Notes under the pieces: generated by a model | Seen by the model: only the letters and a program-made list of their open reading frames with translations | Database searches by the model: none | What the model was told of the DNA's origin: nothing | Shown here: positions 59,001 through 64,000 of the stretch, in pieces | How the letters are laid out: every line of letters starts with the position of its first letter | Position numbering within the stretch: position 1 is the stretch's first letter | Assembly (NCBI GenBank): GCA_964034945.1 | Contig: OZ035962.1 | Span: 104,604,034 to 104,668,033 of the forward strand | Length of the DNA stretch: 64,000 bases | Reading direction: 5' to 3' | From: Chrysopilus asiliformis | Lineage: Eukaryota > Arthropoda > Insecta > Diptera > Rhagionidae | Translations under genes and position numbers: made by a program

Positions 59001-62000
59001 TGTCGGGAGAAATTGGATTCCGCCATTTTGAATTGTGAAATTCCAAGAAATTTTGCTATTGCAAGATTTCAAGAAATTTCTCTCTGGGATATTTCCCCTC
59101 CGTCAACTCGAGCTCTGATTGGTCAATCCAAAATCTCTGCGATGAAAAATCCCAGGTCAAGACGCGGTGTAAGTCAAATAAAAAAAAATCCTGTTCCCAT
59201 CTCCCATAACTTTTGTATCTTTTTTTTACTATTTTGGGTTAATTCGAAATTATGAAAAAAATATGTTTAAAAAAACTGAATTTCTTTTGTAGGCTTCAAT
59301 CTGGAATTTGATTCGGATATAGCTGATGAGGAGAGACGATTTTACATGAAAGTCTATCCTTCAGTGAATCAAGTTTGGGAACGAAAGGTACATTGCACCA
59401 CCTGCAATTTGCACATTGGCACAGCTCCTGTCCAGGAGAATTTAATTCGCATGCATCCAGTCCTCAAAGTGACTCATTGCAAAAAATGCCACGAATTTTA
59501 CAACAGTGGAGAATTCAGCAAAGGCGAAGATGGAAGTGAACTATATTGTCGTTGGTGCGGACAAGGAGGTGAAGTCTACTGCTGTGCAAAATGCCCATAC
59601 GTATTTTGTAAATCGTGTATTGTAAACAACTTATCGAATGGTTGTGTAACTGACATCGAAGAAAACGAAAACTGGAACTGTTTTGTATGCGCACCAAAAA
59701 TAATGTGGCATCTGCGAGCTCAACACTGGGCATTAATGAATTCTATTGAAAAACAAAAGCAGTAATTTCAATTTGAATGCCGTTATTTTAAACAATGACT
59801 AATTGGATTTTTTTTTTGTTCTAGAGCAATTTTATCGGGATCGCACCCTGATGATGAAGTCAAGCAATTAATGAAACGGGATTCAACAACATGCTGCAAG
59901 GGGTTGAAACCTATTAAGAAATCCGAAAACATGTCAGATTCGTCTTCTGAAAATGAATTAGTTCCCTTAAAGCCTAGGAAACGAAAGTTAAGTAGAGGTT
60001 CAGATTCCCCATCGGAGAAGATGCAAAAGAAAACGATCAAGACCAATAATAGCGAAGTGGTCTGCACTCCAGATGTATTAAGTTTATTACAACCGATCAA
60101 TCCATCGCCACAAAAACCTCCTACAGAGAATTTGTTGACGGTACCAACTCAGCGGCCGAACCAGCTATCTATTCAGCAACCGACCGTTACAGTAGTTACA
60201 CAAACGCCAACTTCTGCGTCCCTCCCGCCATTGGTTATAAGGAGTCTAAATACGCAAGTTCGACCAACGGCACCACCCGCGATGTTACGAAAAAGTGTTG
60301 TTGGATCTCGTCCTCCATCGGCAACACCGGGTCAAACACCCGTTTATCATACCATTAATGGTTTTCGAATTGATCTCAATACGGCAGCACAGCAAGAAAC
60401 TTATCGCCTTCCAAATGGCAAATTGATTCAGGTCAAAAAGCAGGGAACGACGACCCGCCAAAACGTTACTGGACCACAAACCAACAATCTACTTCAACAG
60501 AATACGCTACCGGTAACTATACATAATCAGGGCGTAAGACCACAGTTAATCAGGCAAATGCGACCAGCTTCCGTCATCAATTCGCAGGCTTCACAACAGC
60601 AGATTCCACATTTCTCCATACAAACGCCTAACATGGCTACAATCCGCTACGCTGCAACTAACAATCAGCAATTGTCAGGCAATGCGGCACTAGCGGCTGC
60701 TATAAATGCAAGCCAAACGACAAGTGCTATGATTGGGCAGTTAGTTAATGGTAATGTAAATGCGACTACGATGCAACAACAATTGACCTCTAGGCCGACA
60801 CCGATCCCGACCCTAGTTCGACAGTTCTTCGCATCGACACCACTTGGTAAGGCACGGACACAGTTGCAAAATGAGATTTTTTCTGGAATGGATATTTGCC
60901 AGCATTTAACTGGGAAAATTCACACTTTAACAAATTCAAATGCGTACAAATCGGTTAGGAATTTCACCGATGTCAAGGAATTGTACATTCATTTGTCGTA
61001 TTTGTTTACGTACGCAATTGGTCGATTTAAAACATTGCAGGATAAATGTATGGAGGACATGAGACGATTGGGATTCGCCGGTGATGCCGCTTCGTTGGAA
61101 AGTGGTAATATCGGTGGAGGTAAGTTTTTATTGTTCAAGTATTAATGAGGTGTAATTAATAAAAATATTTAATGCTTTTAGATAAACAAGCAAATGAACC
61201 AGACGATGATGATATCGAAATAGTCGAACCAAAAACTACTTGTATCGACCTTGATTCAGACAACGAGGATAATACGGCGCCACCAAGTAAAGAGCCACTA
61301 GAATTCGTAGAACCTCAATTACTTCAAATGCCAGAAGAAGAACAACATATGGAGTGTGATGTCAATGAAATAGCAGCAAATCTGTTAGCAGGAATGCTAG
61401 AAGTTGAATTAACTGAAGGGTCTAGTTTGCTAGTGCCATCTCACTCGGTACCTCACTCGCAACCCAAAAAGCCCCGAAAGAAAACCACAAACAAACCAAA
61501 TCCACACTTGGTTAAGCAACGTCAGCTTCAAATGCTAGAAAAGGAGCGCCAGGAGCGTCAAAAACTCATGAAATGTCCAAAATTGACAATGTCTTGCCAA
61601 GTAAATTTGGAGCGAGTAGATGAAACTGATGAAAAGGTTAAAAAATTATTAGAACGATGGGTGCAGGAACAAATATCTGGCAGCATAGAAGATGGTACTT
61701 CCGAACATGACAAGATATTGGATGATGACGGTCTTGCGAGAGTTACTGTGGAAATGAAAGTGGATGGAGAGGAGAAAAAAGACGAAACAATTTCGAGCGA
61801 AACTTCAGAGTTAGAAGGGGACAAAGAAAATACTGGAGTAAAAACCAATGTTAAAGATTCGGTTGAAAAGCAAGAATCTAAATCTGTTGACAGCCAACAA
61901 GTCGATGGTGAAGTCACTGGCGATTCTAAAATAGATTCAAACGAAGAATCTGTTACAGATGTCCCAGCGAACGATGACGTGAAGGATGGGGAAAGCGCAC

Positions 62001-62773
62001 AAAAGGATTCAGAGGAGAAAAATTGTACCACACAAAATGCGAAAAATTCAGATGAATGTGACAAAGGTGACGGAAAGGTGCCCAATGACATAGCCGTGGA
62101 AGCCTTCGATCGCAGTGGGGAAAATGAGACGTTTGATGCAGGCAATACTGATGAAGAGTTGACAGTACCAGCGGCATTTTTGGAGCCAACAATATCTTTA
62201 GAGCCTAGTGAAGAAATAGAGAAATCAGAAGAAACTGATTTAGAATCTAGCAAAAAACTGCAAGAAGCTATTGAAGACCCTGAGACAATTGATGAAAAAG
62301 AGACAATTGAAGACCCTGAAACAATTGACGAAAAAGAGACAATTGAAGAACCAGAGGCCATGGAAGAATCAGGGGTAATGGACGAATCAGAGGCCATGGA
62401 AGAATCAGGGGCAATGGACGAATCAGAGGCCATGGAAGAATCAGGGGCAATGGACGAATCAGAGGCAATGGAAAAATCGGAAGTAATGGACGAATCAGGG
62501 CCAACGAAAGAAAATATTTTAGAGCCAAAATGTAGCATTGACGAACCAAAAGAGCAATTGGAGGAAAGCAATGGTTTTGCAGAAAATAAATCAAATAATC
62601 CTGCAGAAAATAATTTAAATGATAATAATTTATTGGAAGATGTGTCCGACGATGAGTTGGAAGATGTATCGGATGATGCATTAGAAGATGCGTCGGATGA
62701 GAAGGAAAATGGATTTTCGAGCGTTGAAAATGATGATGAAGACATCAATTCCGTAGATAAAACTAATGATTAA
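56093..62773 (+). CDS. ADD1: ADD-domain heterochromatin protein ADD1
   Basis: Exons 56093-56117, 59293-59761, 59825-61119 and 61182-62773 give 3381 nt, or 1126 aa, all GT-AG and in phase. The first exon encodes just MSAYKDSD. The ADD domain (about residues 40-150) combines a GATA-like finger (CTTC..CKKC) with a PHD-like finger ([28 protein letters not shown]), as in ATRX and DNMT3 proteins that read unmodified H3K4 with H3K9me3. In Drosophila, XNP/ATRX lacks the ADD and the separate ADD1 protein supplies it, binding HP1a and XNP. The middle is Gln/Pro/Thr-rich and disordered, then a helical stretch ([20 protein letters not shown]). The C-terminal 400 residues are very acidic with 12-residue tandem repeats. 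No helicase domain is present. Confidence 0.93.
57076..57343. mobile_element. Palindromic MITE, TGTGTTTACATTGAG ends
   Basis: The left arm TGTGTTTACATTGAGACTCA..TTTGAGGCGGCACGTC pairs with the right arm GACGTGCCGCCTCAAAGTGA..TAATGTAAACACA. The outer text GACTATGTTCACATT at 56752 hints at a larger related or nested element. Confidence 0.6.
57934..58508. mobile_element. MITE with TAA target duplication, ~48-bp TIRs
   Basis: TIR AGGTGGGTTTAGAAACACGA runs through GCATTTTCATTTTTACTGGC to AAAGTGAG, and the right end is its near-exact complement. TAA at 57931-57933 and 58509-58511. 575 bp. The high TIR identity suggests recent movement; PIF/Harbinger-type by target size. Confidence 0.75.
62362..62510 (+). 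repeat. ADD1: 36-bp coding tandem repeat in ADD1
   Basis: About four units encode [12 protein letters not shown], preceded by two units of [12 protein letters not shown] (62271-62345). The repeats are in frame and purely acidic. Confidence 0.9.
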
Positions 62774-64000
62774 TAATAGTTTAATATATAGTTTGTACAG
62801 AGTACTGAATAACATATAACACAGTCAGTAATTATTTTTAAATAATTTGTCAAGTAATTATATTAGAATTTTATGGTTTTTATATTGAACTTTGAGTTAA
62901 AGACGCATTCATATACGGGAATTTACTTTGATGTCAAAATTTGATAATAGTAAGTATAAAATAAGTTTCTCATTTTGTTTTTATCGAAACTGATCATCTT
63001 ATCTTGTGCTTAGAATAATAAAATCTTCAAAATTCTAATTTCCGTGTTTTTTTAAATATTTTTTTATGAAAAGTTGCTTTTTGTCTAAAAAGGTATGAAG
63101 TAAATGATTTTGGGAGAATGGTCATGTACAGAAATCACTACCACTTCGAATATTAAGTATAAAGAAATGAAATCCTCAAATTTCGAGATATTGAGGTTCA
63201 ACTTATTGACATTAATATCAGGAAACTTCGAGTTATCGAGGTCAATGTAGAATGGTAAATATTTTTATCGAAAAAAGAAGAGTACACCTATACCTAGATA
63301 TACCGCACCCGATATACGGCGTCTTGCTGTACGGACTTCTTAAATTGTGTCTCTGTTTCGATATACGTCGCACATTGATTTGATATAGGGCGAAATCGGA
63401 CATTAGAAATGCACAAACAACAACACGTACAACGACTCTTGTCGTATACGACGACACGGCAATCATAATCAGGGATGATTGTTTTCGATAAGAGATCAAC
63501 TTGTTTGAACTCTTCGATGAAAAAATGACAAAACTTCAACTTATCGAGGTAAAATATTATGGAGCTATATTGGGAGGTTTAAAGGGGTTTGGGTTTCTAT
63601 GCATGAAAAAATTGTCTAACGAAAGGGTTATTTAGAATTTTCCTCTGTAATTTTTTTTGGTGTGAAAAACTCAGAACTTTCTGGTATCAAAGTTGTTAGC
63701 AACCAAAATAATGTCAAAAGCAAAACCCCAGCTTGATGGTATTCGTTACTATCCTTGGGAAGGGAGACAAGGATAGCCAGCTCGGTGGGTGTTGTGAGAT
63801 CGATTGCCGATCGATATTCATTGCATTCATGATGGGTCATCGAGCTGGTTTGTGCCAGAAAGTCTCCTCTCTTCGAGTATAATAAAGTGTTGTTTTTCAG
63901 CCGAATTTTCTTGAACCTTTGAAATATTTTGCAAATTTTACGGTCATTTTTGTATAGATAAAAAAAATTCTCAAGCGCACAGCATGGTTTAAAAAAATTG
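62774..64000. other. ADD1 3' UTR and downstream repeats
   Basis: AATAAA at 63017-63022 probably ends ADD1. The right side of a pogo-like element (AACTTCGAGTTATCGAGGTC, about 63224-63249) and half a palindromic element (63415-63465) follow. A piece with AATAAAGTGTTG at about 63880 might be an LTR-like end. No gene is supported. Confidence 0.55.
63415..63465. mobile_element. Palindromic element, GTCGTTTTCGACA family, half copy C
   Basis: AACAACAACACGTACAACGA..CTCTTGTCG..ACGACACGGC corresponds to the right arm of copy B at 14944-15050. The left arm is absent. Confidence 0.55.

Larger units (their letters stand above)
56118..59292 (+). other. ADD1 intron 1
   Basis: A 3.2-kb intron with a palindromic element at 57076-57343 and a TAA-flanked MITE at 57934-58508. 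The remainder includes text similar to MITE ends (GACTATGTTCACATTGCTGA at 56752) and no coding signal. Confidence 0.65.

Noticed and set aside
61558..62748. A 396-codon open frame on the minus strand opposite ADD1
   Set aside because: It is a Ser-rich mirror of the acidic ADD1 tail (GAA/GAT codons read backwards). The plus-strand exon is in phase with upstream exons and conserved.
63628..63900. Gag-like frame or solo LTR near the right edge
   Set aside because: AATAAAGTGTTG is suggestive of an LTR but no TG..CA ends, primer site or retroelement coding sequence is visible.
1..64000. tRNA, rRNA, CRISPR, operon or antiviral-type gene clusters
   Set aside because: No tRNA B-box with cloverleaf was seen, and the gene set is ordinary eukaryotic single-copy genes, so no multi-gene system is claimed.

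Overview
The window is AT-rich animal nuclear DNA. Genes are split by short, canonical GT-AG introns, and the intergenic and intronic space is full of transposon debris. The proteins most resemble insect (Drosophila-type) orthologs, and a repeat carrying (GTCY)n microsatellites resembles the mini-me/DINE elements known from flies. A dipteran is the best guess; species cannot be fixed by reading alone.

Seven protein-coding genes can be reconstructed, and six are complete. In every complete model the spliced length is a multiple of three. From left to right: (1) the 3' end of a ZnT1-like zinc transporter (+, 1-1398); (2) RpL27A (+, 2590-3499), with a probable C/D-box snoRNA in its third intron; (3) an FHIP1-type FTS/Hook-interacting protein (-, 5957-17040, 8 coding exons including a 39-nt microexon); (4) the HECT ubiquitin ligase UBE3A (+, 19794-28026, 9 coding exons); (5) NOP53 (+, 29281-30829, 5 exons); (6) bestrophin, Best1-like (-, 32195-43648, 8 exons); (7) the ADD-domain chromatin protein ADD1 (+, 56093-62773, 4 exons). 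RpL27A and FHIP converge, FHIP and UBE3A diverge, and NOP53 and bestrophin converge. These are unrelated housekeeping and signalling genes: metal export, translation, dynein-linked endosome transport, ubiquitylation, 60S ribosome maturation, anion channel, heterochromatin. There is no operon-like logic.

The rest is mobile DNA. It includes a decayed mariner in bestrophin intron 1 that is split by a later helentron/DINE-like insertion, with two further copies of that repeat at 15.4 and 42.8 kb. At 46 kb an IS630/Tc1/mariner-type element ends in two inverted copies of its own 5' end. There are several classes of short MITE, recognisable from terminal inverted repeats plus target duplications (TTA/TAA, TTAA, TA), a palindromic family with 2.5 copies, a ~150-bp-arm palindrome at 48.4 kb and a tight 35-bp-arm hairpin at 4.3 kb. 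Between 43.7 and 56.1 kb I see no convincing gene.

I found no new multi-gene biological system. The most checkable leads are the intronic snoRNA, the hairpin loci that could make small RNAs, the double-5'-end transposon, and the altered zinc-site residue in the ZnT.
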